A model generated the notes under the pieces. It did no database searches, had not been told where the DNA came from, and saw only the letters and a list, made by a program, of their open reading frames with translations. From DAOUAT01 sp964551735 (GTDB taxonomy: Bacteria > Chloroflexota > Anaerolineae > CG2-30-64-16): a stretch of DNA of 64,000 nt. Position 1 is the first letter of the stretch. Each line of letters begins with the position of its first letter. Below are positions 56,619 to 64,000 of the stretch, in pieces. Location of the stretch: positions 124,001 to 188,000 of the forward strand of contig CAZKEF010000004.1 in assembly GCA_964551735.1 (NCBI GenBank), given 5' to 3'. A program made the translations under genes and the position numbers.

Positions 56619-58247
56619 ATGAACGCACTTATCGCCGAACAAATGCTCGTCCTCTTCGCGATCCTGGCCATCGGTTCCTGGCTGGGGAACCTGTCGCTGC
56701 GCGGGGTGTCGTTGGGAGGAACGGCGGTGTTCTTCGTGGGGTTGGCGTTCGGCCACTTCGGGCTGACGATCCCCAAGCCGGTGATGGACCTCGGCCTGCT
56801 GCTGTTCGTCTACGCGGTAGGGCTGCAGGCCGGACCGCGCTTCTTTCGCACCTTCCGCCAACAGGGCCGCGTATTCGTGATCGTGGCTGCGGCGGGCATC
56901 CTGGCCGCAGCGCTGGCCACCTTCGCGGTCGCGCGACTGATGCAAATGCCCTACGCGCTGGCCGCCGGCATGTTCACCGGCGCGGTGACCAACACACCGG
57001 CCCTGGCGGCCACCATTGACGCCATGAACCGCATTGACCCAACCCAGGCGGCAAATGCCTCCGTGGGCTACGGCATCGCCTATCCGTTCAGCGTGGTAGG
57101 GGTGACGCTGTTCATCCAGTTCCTGCCGAAACTGCTGCGCCGGGACGTCAAGGCGGCCGAGATGCAGTGGCTGGAGGCGCAACAAGCCGAGCGCCCTGAA
57201 CTCCAGAAGCGGCAGTTCGCAGTCACCAACCCCAACCTGGACGGCAAACGACTGGCTGACCTGGACTGGCACCGGCTGAGCCAGGTCAACATCTCGCGGG
57301 TGCGGCTGGCAGGCCAGGGCAACCAGGTGGTGGCGGGCGCGCCCGATGTGGTGCTGCATGTGGGCGATGTGGTGCTGGTGGTGGGCGCGCCGTCCGAGCT
57401 GGAGAAGATGCGGCTGCTGATCGGCGACGAGGTCGAAGTGCCAATGGAGGCCAACACCAGGGCCGTCAGCCGCGACCTGTATGTGACCGAGCAGTCGCTG
57501 GCCGGCAAGCGTCTGATGGACTTGCACGTCTGGGATCGCTATAACGTCGTGGTCACCCGTATCCGCCGGCTGGGGCTGGAGATCACGCCCGTGGGGACCA
57601 GCACGCTGGAGCTGGGTGACACCCTGCGCGTGGTGGGCGAGGAAGCGGCCGTCGCGCAGTTCGCCAAATTGGTCAGCGGCGACGCGCGGCGGATAGACGA
57701 GACCAATATGGTGCCGTTCCTCATCGGGCTGGTGTTGGGCATCGCGCTGGGGTTGATCCCCTTCCAATTACCGAACGGCATGACCATCAAGCTGGGTGCG
57801 GCCGGCGGCGCGTTCCTGGTGAGCCTGGTGTTGGGTCACTTTGGCCGGATCGGCCCGTTTCGCTTGTATGTCCCCGCGGCGGCGCGCAACCTCTCACGCG
57901 AGCTGGGGTTGATGCTATTCCTGGGCGGGGCTGGCGCCAACGCGGGGACACAACTGGTGAAAGTCATCGAACAGCAAGGGCCAGGCCTCTTCCTCGCGGG
58001 CGCGGCCATCACGGTCATCTCTGCGCTGATGACCTTGCTCATCACCCACGGCTTCTTCAAGATGAACCTGCTGACCACAATGGGCCTGATCAGCGGCGTG
58101 ATGACCAACCCACCTGCGTTGGCTGCAGCCACCAGCCAGACCACAACCGATGTGCCTTCTGTCATTTACGCCAGCGCGTTCCCGGTGGTGCTGATCTTCA
58201 AGATCCTGCTGGCGCAGATCCTGGTGCAGGTGTTGCGGTTGCTCTGA
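56619..58247 (+). CDS. AspT/YidE-type (AAE) transporter with RCK domains
   Basis: 542 residues. Two blocks of membrane helices (about 1-180 and 365-542) flank a central soluble region with two RCK_C (TrkA_C) units, seen in DVVLHVGDVVLVVGAPSELE and STLELGDTLRVVGEEAAVA. The helix blocks share GMFTGAVTNTPALAA and GLISGVMTNPPALAA, the duplicated motif of aspartate:alanine exchangers. Substrate here is unknown. GGAGG lies 4 nt before ATG 56619. Confidence 0.9.
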   Translation: MNALIAEQMLVLFAILAIGSWLGNLSLRGVSLGGTAVFFVGLAFGHFGLTIPKPVMDLGLLLFVYAVGLQAGPRFFRTFRQQGRVFVIVAAAGILAAALATFAVARLMQMPYALAAGMFTGAVTNTPALAATIDAMNRIDPTQAANASVGYGIAYPFSVVGVTLFIQFLPKLLRRDVKAAEMQWLEAQQAERPELQKRQFAVTNPNLDGKRLADLDWHRLSQVNISRVRLAGQGNQVVAGAPDVVLHVGDVVLVVGAPSELEKMRLLIGDEVEVPMEANTRAVSRDLYVTEQSLAGKRLMDLHVWDRYNVVVTRIRRLGLEITPVGTSTLELGDTLRVVGEEAAVAQFAKLVSGDARRIDETNMVPFLIGLVLGIALGLIPFQLPNGMTIKLGAAGGAFLVSLVLGHFGRIGPFRLYVPAAARNLSRELGLMLFLGGAGANAGTQLVKVIEQQGPGLFLAGAAITVISALMTLLITHGFFKMNLLTTMGLISGVMTNPPALAAATSQTTTDVPSVIYASAFPVVLIFKILLAQILVQVLRLL

Positions 58248-58264
58248 CCAGATAGGTGTGCGCG

Positions 58265-58297
58265 CCAGTCATCCTTCGACAAGCTCAGGATGACTGG
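58265..58297. repeat. CTTCGACAAGCTCAGG palindrome
   Basis: CCAGTCATCCT (58265-58275) and AGGATGACTGG (58287-58297) are perfect arms around TCGACAAGCTC. Related sequence occurs inside the subtilase gene (33208-33242) and the GH3 gene (2101-2120). Confidence 0.8.
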
Positions 58298-58321
58298 GTG
58301 GGACGTTACCAGAACGGTTCT

Positions 58322-58969
58322 TCAGTATTCCAGATCCTTCACGTCCGGATCAGCGATCAACACTGTGATGGCCTTTTCGTGCGCTTCGGGTTTGCCGCCT
58401 GCCCACCACACGCTGATCAACTCATCACCATGTTTGAAGCGGCGCTCCTGTTTGCCCTGCAAACCTGCTTCCTGCAAAATGCGCCCGATTACCGGCTGGC
58501 GTTTGGGACTCACAGCAGTCGTGATCCGATAGGCTCGAAACGCATACGAGCCTTCCAGCATCCCCTCAACCCGTGGCAGCACCCACAACACAAATACCGC
58601 CAGGACCGCTGCAATCAGCGTGTAGAGGATGTAGCCAACGCCCACCCCTACACCTAACGCGGCTGCAATCCAAATGGTAGATGCAGTGGTTAGCCCGCGC
58701 ACCTGGCCCTGGCGGTGCAGGATTACCCCTGCGCCCAGGAAACCAACCCCGGTCACCACCTGCGCAGCGATGCGGCCCGGATCCCCGACGTGGGCGATCT
58801 TGACCGAGAAGATGGTGAACAGGCACGCGCCGACACAGATCAAGATGATGGTGCGCAGCCCGGCAGCCTTGTCATGAAACTCCCGCTCTGCGCCGACCAG
58901 GCCGCCGATCAAGAAAGCGGCAAGCAACTTAATAACGTCCATCAGGACAACTGTGAATGCATCAGGCAT
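58322..58969 (-). CDS. MgtC/SapB family membrane protein
   Basis: 215 residues. An N-terminal MgtC domain with four to five helices: LLAAFLIGGLVGAEREF, AGLRTIILICVGACLFTIFS, QVVTGVGFLGAGVILH and GLTTASTIWIAAALGVGVG. A cytoplasmic ACT-like C-terminal part follows. MgtC proteins affect magnesium and ATPase homeostasis. GGAGG precedes ATG 58969. Confidence 0.92.
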   Translation of the reverse strand: MPDAFTVVLMDVIKLLAAFLIGGLVGAEREFHDKAAGLRTIILICVGACLFTIFSVKIAHVGDPGRIAAQVVTGVGFLGAGVILHRQGQVRGLTTASTIWIAAALGVGVGVGYILYTLIAAVLAVFVLWVLPRVEGMLEGSYAFRAYRITTAVSPKRQPVIGRILQEAGLQGKQERRFKHGDELISVWWAGGKPEAHEKAITVLIADPDVKDLEY

Positions 58970-59025
58970 CCTTGCCTCCTTCGTCGGAGAGAGAGACCAG
59001 GCTTCTCGCAGAAGCCGGGTTTCTT

Positions 59026-59805
59026 CTATCGTTTGATGGCCCTCGTCGCGAAAAAGGTCGGCATGTATTGGGACGGCACATCCTCATCGTCCAGCGCATA
59101 ACGATCCTCGTAGAAGCCAACCACCGCCAGGCCTGCGTCGCACTGGCCGCCGATTTGGTCCTCGAGTGAGTGGCTGTGTTCCAGCGGCCAGCCTTCTTTC
59201 ATCATACGTCGCAACTGGCGCTCGGTCAAGTGCTCCGCGTCGGTGTAGGGCAGGCGATATTTCACTTTCAGCACCCCGCGGCGGTCGATCGCGTCCCGAT
59301 CGAAGATATAGATATCAGGGTTCATGAAGCCTGCCAGCAGCATCCCGCCCTGGCGCAGCACGCGCGCTGCCTCCCGGTAAACGGGCCGGACCGCAGCCGC
59401 GAAGACGTTGGAGACCGGGTGAAAGACCAGGTCGAAGCTGCCGTCCGCGAAAGCCGACAGATCAGCCATGTCGCCCTCGACCGTGTGGATGACCAATCCC
59501 TCCCGCTTGGCCACCAGGTGGTCCTGGGCGAGCTGCGCCGGTGAGTTGTCCAGCACGGTTACGGTAGCGCCGGCCGCGGCAAAGACCGGCCCCTGCTGTC
59601 CGCCGCCGGAGGCCAGGCATAGCACGTCGCAGCCAGCCAAGGGCGGGAACCAGTTACTCGGGACGGGCTTCGTCGCGGTCAGCACCACCTGCCACTCACC
59701 CTGCCGTGCCGCCGCGATGGCCTCCGCCCCCACCGGCCGCGTCCACGGGTTGCCGTCGGCCACCTGGCGGTTCCACGCTTCACGGTTGTAGGCTCGCACG
59801 TCCAT
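59026..59805 (-). CDS. SAM-dependent methyltransferase
   Basis: 259 residues. DVLCLASGGGQQGPVFAAAG (motif I), TVLDNSPAQLAQD, GDMADLSAFADGSFDLVFHP and a C-terminal VGFYEDRY. This subgroup often starts with YNREAWNRQV. Substrate unknown. The gap to the next methyltransferase gene contains the CCGCGTTCATCCGCGCTCGT repeat. Confidence 0.87.
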   Translation of the reverse strand: MDVRAYNREAWNRQVADGNPWTRPVGAEAIAAARQGEWQVVLTATKPVPSNWFPPLAGCDVLCLASGGGQQGPVFAAAGATVTVLDNSPAQLAQDHLVAKREGLVIHTVEGDMADLSAFADGSFDLVFHPVSNVFAAAVRPVYREAARVLRQGGMLLAGFMNPDIYIFDRDAIDRRGVLKVKYRLPYTDAEHLTERQLRRMMKEGWPLEHSHSLEDQIGGQCDAGLAVVGFYEDRYALDDEDVPSQYMPTFFATRAIKR

Positions 59806-59827
59806 TGTTATTCAGTTCGTCCTTTCT

Positions 59828-59885
59828 CCGCGTTCATCCGCGCTCGTGCCCGAGACTGCGGGGCATGCTATCCGCGTCCCATTTT
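59828..59885. repeat. CCGCGTTCATCCGCGCTCG repeat
   Basis: CCGCGTTCATCCGCGCTCGT (59829-59848) and TCCGCGTCCCATTTTC (59870-59885) match the order found at about 41652-41690. Confidence 0.65.
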
Positions 59886-59898
59886 CGGGCCGGGCCCA

Positions 59899-60753
59899 TC
59901 ACAGGGGCCGCCGCGCCAGCATCGAAAAGGTCATCGGGATGCGCACCTTGAGCTCCGGCCTGAGCAGCGGGAAGCCATCCCAATACGCCTCGCGGTGCTC
60001 GCCGAAGTGCTCGACGGTCAGGCCAGCGCGGCGCAGCGCGGCAAAGGTGGCAGACAGCGGCCACAGCCGCTCGTACTTGACCGCCTGCTGTTTCACCGGC
60101 ACGTCCAGCTCGCCGATGTACGTGGCCGGCCAGCCCTGTGACGAATCGCTGTGCGCGAAGTAATCAAGGCCGGTCGCGACCAGCTCGGCTGTGTCCTGGG
60201 CAAACAGCCAGGTGATCGGATGATCGTCGAAGATGTGAACGATGCCGCCCGGTTTCAGCAGCCGGGCGATCACGGCCGCCCAACCGTCCAGGTCGTGCAG
60301 CCAGCACAGCGCACCCCGGCCAGTGTAGACCAGGTCGGCCGTGCCATCGAGCTCATGGGGCGTCTCCAACACGTCGCAGCGATACCACTGTGCCGGCGCG
60401 GCCAGCGCTTCGCTGGTTTGCCGGGCGTTGGCGATGTGGACGTCGGAGATGTCCACGCCGATCACCTGGGAAACGCCTTCATTCCACAGCGACAGTGTAT
60501 CGCGGCCTGACGCGCACTGGAGGTGGATCGCGGTGCGACACCAGGCCCGGAGGTCGCCCAGGTTGGCGCGCTCGACCGGATGCAGGTTGCTTCCCCCGTT
60601 GCGCAGGAAGGCGATCGTCTCAGCGACCTCCTCGGTGTAGCGGGCCGCGCCCTCGTTCCACGCGGCCCGGTTCGCCTCGTGACGAGCGCGCACTTCCGCG
60701 GCCGAGGTCGTTAAGGGGCCTGGAACAAAGTCCGGAAAGGTGTTTGGTTCCAT
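59899..60753 (-). CDS. SAM-dependent methyltransferase
   Basis: 284 residues. HLQCASGRDTLSLWNEG is motif I, followed by VIGVDISDVHIANA and DLVYTGRGALCWLHDLDGWA. A common family beside methyltransferases of unknown substrate. AGGAG precedes ATG 60753. The second of two different methyltransferase genes in a row. Confidence 0.87.
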   Translation of the reverse strand: MEPNTFPDFVPGPLTTSAAEVRARHEANRAAWNEGAARYTEEVAETIAFLRNGGSNLHPVERANLGDLRAWCRTAIHLQCASGRDTLSLWNEGVSQVIGVDISDVHIANARQTSEALAAPAQWYRCDVLETPHELDGTADLVYTGRGALCWLHDLDGWAAVIARLLKPGGIVHIFDDHPITWLFAQDTAELVATGLDYFAHSDSSQGWPATYIGELDVPVKQQAVKYERLWPLSATFAALRRAGLTVEHFGEHREAYWDGFPLLRPELKVRIPMTFSMLARRPL

Positions 60754-60767
60754 GCGAGATCTCCTGG

Positions 60768-61769
60768 TCAGTACCCGCGCGCGACATCGACGCGACCCGG
60801 CGGGGATTCGCCCACCGCCAGCGCGTTGAGCACCTCGGCCAGCGCGTCCATGCGTCTTCGCTCCGTCTCGGCCTCACCCAATGCGCCGGCCCGGTGCGGG
60901 CTCAACACCACACTATCCAGTTGGCCGAACGGATACGCCGAGGGCGGTGTGCTCCGCCGGCTCGCTTCCCCCTCACCGGGATAGTTGTACCACACATCGA
61001 GGCCGGCTGCGCGTAGGTGGCCACTGGCCAGAGCCTCGTAAAGCGCCCGCTCAACGATGATCGGGCCGCGACCGACGTTGACCACCACCGCGCCTGGCGG
61101 CAAGGTTGCCAGTTCCCGCACACCGAGCAGCCCATCGGTCTCCTCGGTGTGCGGCAGACACACGATCAGCGCGTCCGCCTGCGGCAATAACTCGCGCAAC
61201 GCCGCCGGTGGATGCACCTGCGCTACGTCATCAGCAGCCTGCGCCGTGATGGAACGTCGGGTGGCCAGCACGCGCATTCCCAATCCATGGCACATGCGCG
61301 CCGCCCGCTGCCCGATCGCACCATAGCCCAGGATCAACGCGGTCTTGCCAGCCAACATCATGCCTGGATTCGGCCCATAGCGCATAGACCAATCGTTGGC
61401 CCGCAGGCCATGATCCGCGGGCACGATGAACTTGGCCGCAGCCAGCAACAAGGCAATCCCCATCTCGGCCGTGGCACCAGCGTTGTGGTGCAGGTTGCAG
61501 GTGACGATGTGCGGGAAGTCGCGCAGGAGGTGCCGTGTGGCAGGCGGCAGGCCTGCCCAGGGGATCACCAGGGTGCTCAGCGCGGGACTGGCAGTCAGCC
61601 GCGACCGATCCGGCCGACCATCCACCAAAACCTGATAGGCCGGCGCGTCCGGTTGCTCGGGGCCAAACGTCAGCGTGATGCCGGCGCGCAGGGCGTGCTG
61701 CAGGTGCATCAGCGCGGCTGGCACGGGCCTGTGCTGGAAGTGGACTGCGAGGAGCGACGCGTTGCTCAT
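60768..61769 (-). CDS. D-isomer-specific 2-hydroxyacid dehydrogenase
   Basis: 333 residues. NAD-binding LILGYGAIGQRAARMCHGLG, the catalytic Arg in VNVGRGPIIVE, the Glu that follows in the next helix and His in LSPHRAG are present. These enzymes reduce 2-keto acids or oxidise D-2-hydroxy acids. ATG 61769 overlaps the stop of the phosphatase gene by 4 bp (ATGA). Confidence 0.9.
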   Translation of the reverse strand: MSNASLLAVHFQHRPVPAALMHLQHALRAGITLTFGPEQPDAPAYQVLVDGRPDRSRLTASPALSTLVIPWAGLPPATRHLLRDFPHIVTCNLHHNAGATAEMGIALLLAAAKFIVPADHGLRANDWSMRYGPNPGMMLAGKTALILGYGAIGQRAARMCHGLGMRVLATRRSITAQAADDVAQVHPPAALRELLPQADALIVCLPHTEETDGLLGVRELATLPPGAVVVNVGRGPIIVERALYEALASGHLRAAGLDVWYNYPGEGEASRRSTPPSAYPFGQLDSVVLSPHRAGALGEAETERRRMDALAEVLNALAVGESPPGRVDVARGY

Positions 61770-62248
61770 GCCGATTGCCCTGTTTCTGGCTGGCTTGCTA
61801 ACGCAGCCGCAATGAATGCCTGCCAGATCGGATACTCGGCGGGATTCCAGATCGCCCGCATGTCGGGCAGTGCGTCCTCCAGCCGCCAGCCCAGGCGAAG
61901 CACCCTGTAGAGCAGGATGAACGCCGAGGCGCGGTAGTTGGCCGCGCAATGGACGAAGACGCGCCGTCCCGCGTGGCGCGCCAACGCGGCGAAAAAGGCA
62001 TGGAGGTCGGCCGCGGTCGGCTGCGTCCACACAACCGGGATGTGCTCGTAGATCATGCCCAGCCCTGCCACCGTACCCCGCTCGTCGGGTAAGGCGTAGA
62101 CCGGGTCCAGCCGACCCAAGTTGATCACGACCTCGCAACCGGCCGCGGCCACCACGGCCAGTTGGGCCTCGGTCGGCTGGCCGCCGGTGATCAGAAGATC
62201 GGACAGGCGGCGGAAGTTAGTGATCGTGGTGAGTTGAGATGTATTCAA
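61766..62248 (-). CDS. Protein-tyrosine-phosphatase-like protein
   Basis: 160 residues from TTG 62248 (AGAGG upstream). The fold follows the DSP/DUF442 type: LLITGGQPTEAQLAVVAAAG, CEVVINLGR and the active-site-like loop FVHCAANYRASAF. Cys and Arg are separated by four residues, not the five of classical phosphatases, a variant seen in this subfamily as I recall it. Coupled to the dehydrogenase gene. Substrate unknown. Confidence 0.75.
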   Translation of the reverse strand: MNTSQLTTITNFRRLSDLLITGGQPTEAQLAVVAAAGCEVVINLGRLDPVYALPDERGTVAGLGMIYEHIPVVWTQPTAADLHAFFAALARHAGRRVFVHCAANYRASAFILLYRVLRLGWRLEDALPDMRAIWNPAEYPIWQAFIAAALASQPETGQSA

Positions 62249-62288
62249 TTGAATGCCTCTACGTATTCAAAAGCAATCCATATTTGGT

Positions 62289-62735
62289 TCACGCTGCGAA
62301 GTCTTTCCGCATCCAGCAATACGTCGCTCCCGGCGGATAATCAGCCATCTCGCCCACAACGCGGTACCCTTCCCTCTCGTAAAATTCGCGAGCCTGGAAG
62401 CTGTACGTGGTCAGCATGGCGCGTGAGCAACCACGACGGCGGGCTTCCGCCTCGGCCGTGCGCAGCAGGACGCGGCCGTGACCTTGGCCGCGCAAGGAGT
62501 CGGCCACCCAGAGGGTATCAACCTCCAGCCAGCCCCAGCCGGTTGCGCCGATCAGTCCGGCCACGATCTCGCCCGCGGGGTCCCGGATCACGATATCAAG
62601 CGGCGCCTTCCCGATGCCGCGCAGCGCCCGATGGGGCTCGGAGTGCCGGTCATTGAACGCCCGGAGCTGCCCGCGCACAAACTCCCGCACATCCGGGTCG
62701 GCGGTATCGGTGAGGGTGATGTGAAGACTATCCAC
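62289..62735 (-). CDS. GNAT acetyltransferase
   Basis: 148 residues from GTG 62735, with GGAGG upstream. GNAT core: IVAGLIGATGWGWLEVDTLWV, SLRGQGHGRVLLRTAEAEARRRG (acetyl-CoA loop) and SFQAREFYEREGYRVVGEM. Substrate unknown; small single-domain members often detoxify or modify amines. Confidence 0.9.
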   Translation of the reverse strand: MDSLHITLTDTADPDVREFVRGQLRAFNDRHSEPHRALRGIGKAPLDIVIRDPAGEIVAGLIGATGWGWLEVDTLWVADSLRGQGHGRVLLRTAEAEARRRGCSRAMLTTYSFQAREFYEREGYRVVGEMADYPPGATYCWMRKDFAA

Positions 62736-63008
62736 TGCTGCCTCCGGTGGTTGAAAACCGACCGGCTAAACATGAAAAGGCCCCGCTAACCTCTGACCGA
62801 ACGACTGAGGGCCTGTCCTGAGCCGAGATGAGATTTAAGCCATCGATCTATTTACGACATACAACCTGACGGTCAGACAAAGCACGCGGCTGACCCTAAA
62901 GGAGGCTTGCGCACAGCCTCGACTCCAGTCCTTCGCAATGGCGCACAAACCTCCCCGCCATCTTTCGCCGTGTCCCCGTGTCTCCCCATCCCGCGTCTCC
63001 GCGTCCCC
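62736..63008. other. Intergenic stretch with a repeat copy
   Basis: Contains CACAGCCTCGACTCCAGTC (62912-62930), a copy of the AAGCCTCGATTCCA family, and a run of GTCTCCxCGTCCC-like units before proA (62968-63010). No gene or RNA recognised. Confidence 0.5.
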
Positions 63009-64000
63009 CTATCCCTCCCGCACCTGCCCATCCCCGATCGCGATCCACTTATACGTCGTCAGCTCCTCCAGCCCCATCGGCCCCCGGGCGTGCAGCTTCT
63101 GCGTGCTGACCGCGACCTCGGCGCCCAGGCCGAACTGGCCGCCGTCGGTGAAGCGGGTGCTGGCGTTGACGTACACCGCCGCGGAGTTGATCTCGTCCAC
63201 GAAGCGGTGCGCGTGGCGCAGGTCATCGGTGAGGATGCTGTCGGAGTGCTCGGTGCTGTGCGCCTGGATGTGGGCGATGGCCTCGTCGAGCGAATCCACG
63301 AGCTTGACGCCCAGGATCAGCGTCAGCCACTCAGTGTCGAAGTCGTCGGGGCCGGCGGGGACGACCTTGGTCGCCGTCCCTGCGCGTTCCAGGATCGCCA
63401 GCGCATCGGGCGCCGCGCGCAGCTCGACCTTGCTGCAGGCCAGCCGCTCAGCCATCACGGGGAGGAACTGCTCGGCCACGGCGCGGTGCACCAGCACGGT
63501 GTCCAGCGCGTTGCATACGCTGGGCCGCTGCACCTTGGCGTTCTCCACAATGTCCACCGCGCGAGCCAAGTCGGCGCTGGCGTCCACGAAGATATGGCAG
63601 ATGCCGATCCCGCCGGTGATCACGGGGATGGTGGCTTGCTCGCGGCAGAGCCGGTGCAATCCCGCGCCCCCGCGCGGAATGATCATGTCCACATACTTAT
63701 CCAGCCGCAGCAGCTCGGTCACCAGCGCCCGGTCGGGGTCAGTGATGGTCTGCACCGTGGCGGAGGGCAGGCCGGCCCCCGCCAGCGCACCCTGGATCAC
63801 TTCGGTGAGCGCCAGGTTGCTGTGCAGCGTCTCACTGCCCCCGCGCAGGATGCTGGCGTTGCCGGTCTTCAGGCACAGGGCCGCGATGTCGATGGTGACG
63901 TTGGGCCGCGCTTCGTAGATCACGCCGATGACGCCGATGGGGATGCGGCGCTTGCACAGGCGCATGCCGTTGGGCAGCACGCGGCCATCGTACTCCGCGC
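63009..64000 (-). CDS. proA: Glutamate-5-semialdehyde dehydrogenase (gamma-glutamyl phosphate reductase), partial
   Basis: The right edge cuts the N-terminus; about 330 C-terminal residues remain. NADP-site and family motifs: IPIGVIGVIYEARPNVTIDIAAL, GNASILRGGSE, DMIIPRGGAGLH, and the catalytic Cys in QRPSVCNALDT. Ends with LTTYKWIAIGDGQ. It makes glutamate semialdehyde in proline synthesis. The open frame continues to position 64000 in the same reading frame. Confidence 0.96.
   Translation of the reverse strand, partial: AEYDGRVLPNGMRLCKRRIPIGVIGVIYEARPNVTIDIAALCLKTGNASILRGGSETLHSNLALTEVIQGALAGAGLPSATVQTITDPDRALVTELLRLDKYVDMIIPRGGAGLHRLCREQATIPVITGGIGICHIFVDASADLARAVDIVENAKVQRPSVCNALDTVLVHRAVAEQFLPVMAERLACSKVELRAAPDALAILERAGTATKVVPAGPDDFDTEWLTLILGVKLVDSLDEAIAHIQAHSTEHSDSILTDDLRHAHRFVDEINSAAVYVNASTRFTDGGQFGLGAEVAVSTQKLHARGPMGLEELTTYKWIAIGDGQVREG

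Noticed and set aside
1..64000. tRNA, rRNA or riboswitch genes
   Set aside because: No T-loop plus acceptor pattern, rRNA segment or known riboswitch core was recognised by eye. A covariance-model scan would be decisive.

Overview
The window is a GC-rich, gene-dense bacterial chromosome segment. No rRNA or tRNA gene was recognised. The best guess for the host is a Chloroflexota (Anaerolineae-like) bacterium. This is inferred from the HerA/NurA/HAS-barrel nuclease set, a degenerate PP2C-like membrane protein next to an LCP protein, a huge secreted subtilase ending in a 'VYLPVV'-type tail, and very many short palindromic repeats between and inside genes. It is not proven by a marker gene.

Layout. 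1-3.4 kb: glycan breakdown (end of a beta-mannosidase, a GH3 beta-glucosidase, a PHP hydrolase). 3.4-4.5 kb: an RHH/PIN toxin-antitoxin pair with its operator. 4.5-6.8 kb: groES-groEL under a perfect CIRCE operator. 6.8-8.2 kb: a GlcD-type FAD oxidase. 8.3-12.8 kb: a replication-restart block (a loader-like protein with two AAA+ domains, a DnaD-like protein, DnaB, a bifunctional nuclease). 12.9-16.3 kb: an aminotransferase pseudogene, ssb, an M14 carboxypeptidase and a HEAT-like protein. 16.3-24.3 kb: a diversity-generating retroelement (DGR) bordered by BrnTA on one side and MazEF and VapBC on the other. 24.4-28.8 kb: sbcD/mre11 and herA, separated by a GxxExxY gene wrapped in inverted repeats, plus another MazEF-like pair. 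28.9-36.1 kb: an operon nurA - HAS-barrel protein - GNAT - giant subtilase. 36.2-40.7 kb: PP2C-like/beta-propeller protein, LCP protein, CBS and DRTGG pieces. 40.7-46.1 kb: methyltransferase, membrane proteins, heme farnesyltransferase, FGE-fold lipoprotein. 46.3-52.1 kb: DUF4342, serpin, secreted hydrolase, PEP carboxylase. 52.2-58.2 kb: lipoprotein, PrsW protease, MrfA-like helicase, AspT-type transporter. 58.3-64 kb: MgtC, two methyltransferases, a D-2-hydroxyacid dehydrogenase/phosphatase pair, GNAT, and proA running off the right edge.

The main discovery is the DGR. A DGR-type reverse transcriptase (17029-18105, -) and an Avd protein (18089-18433, +) sit next to a 124-bp template repeat (18785-18908). 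The matching variable repeat (19151-19274) forms the C-terminus of a 1074-residue protein with an HTH, a NACHT NTPase and an FGE/C-type-lectin-like domain. The two repeats differ at 14 positions. Thirteen of these fall on template adenines and the other is a silent C-to-T change. This is the adenine-specific signature of mutagenic retrohoming, here aimed at the sensor end of a STAND-type signalling NTPase.

A second theme is repeats. At least seven families of short palindromic or tandem sequences occur between genes, supply stop codons, or are inserted in frame in coding sequences (for example 78 bp in the gene at 15798 and about 81 bp in the helicase at 54114).
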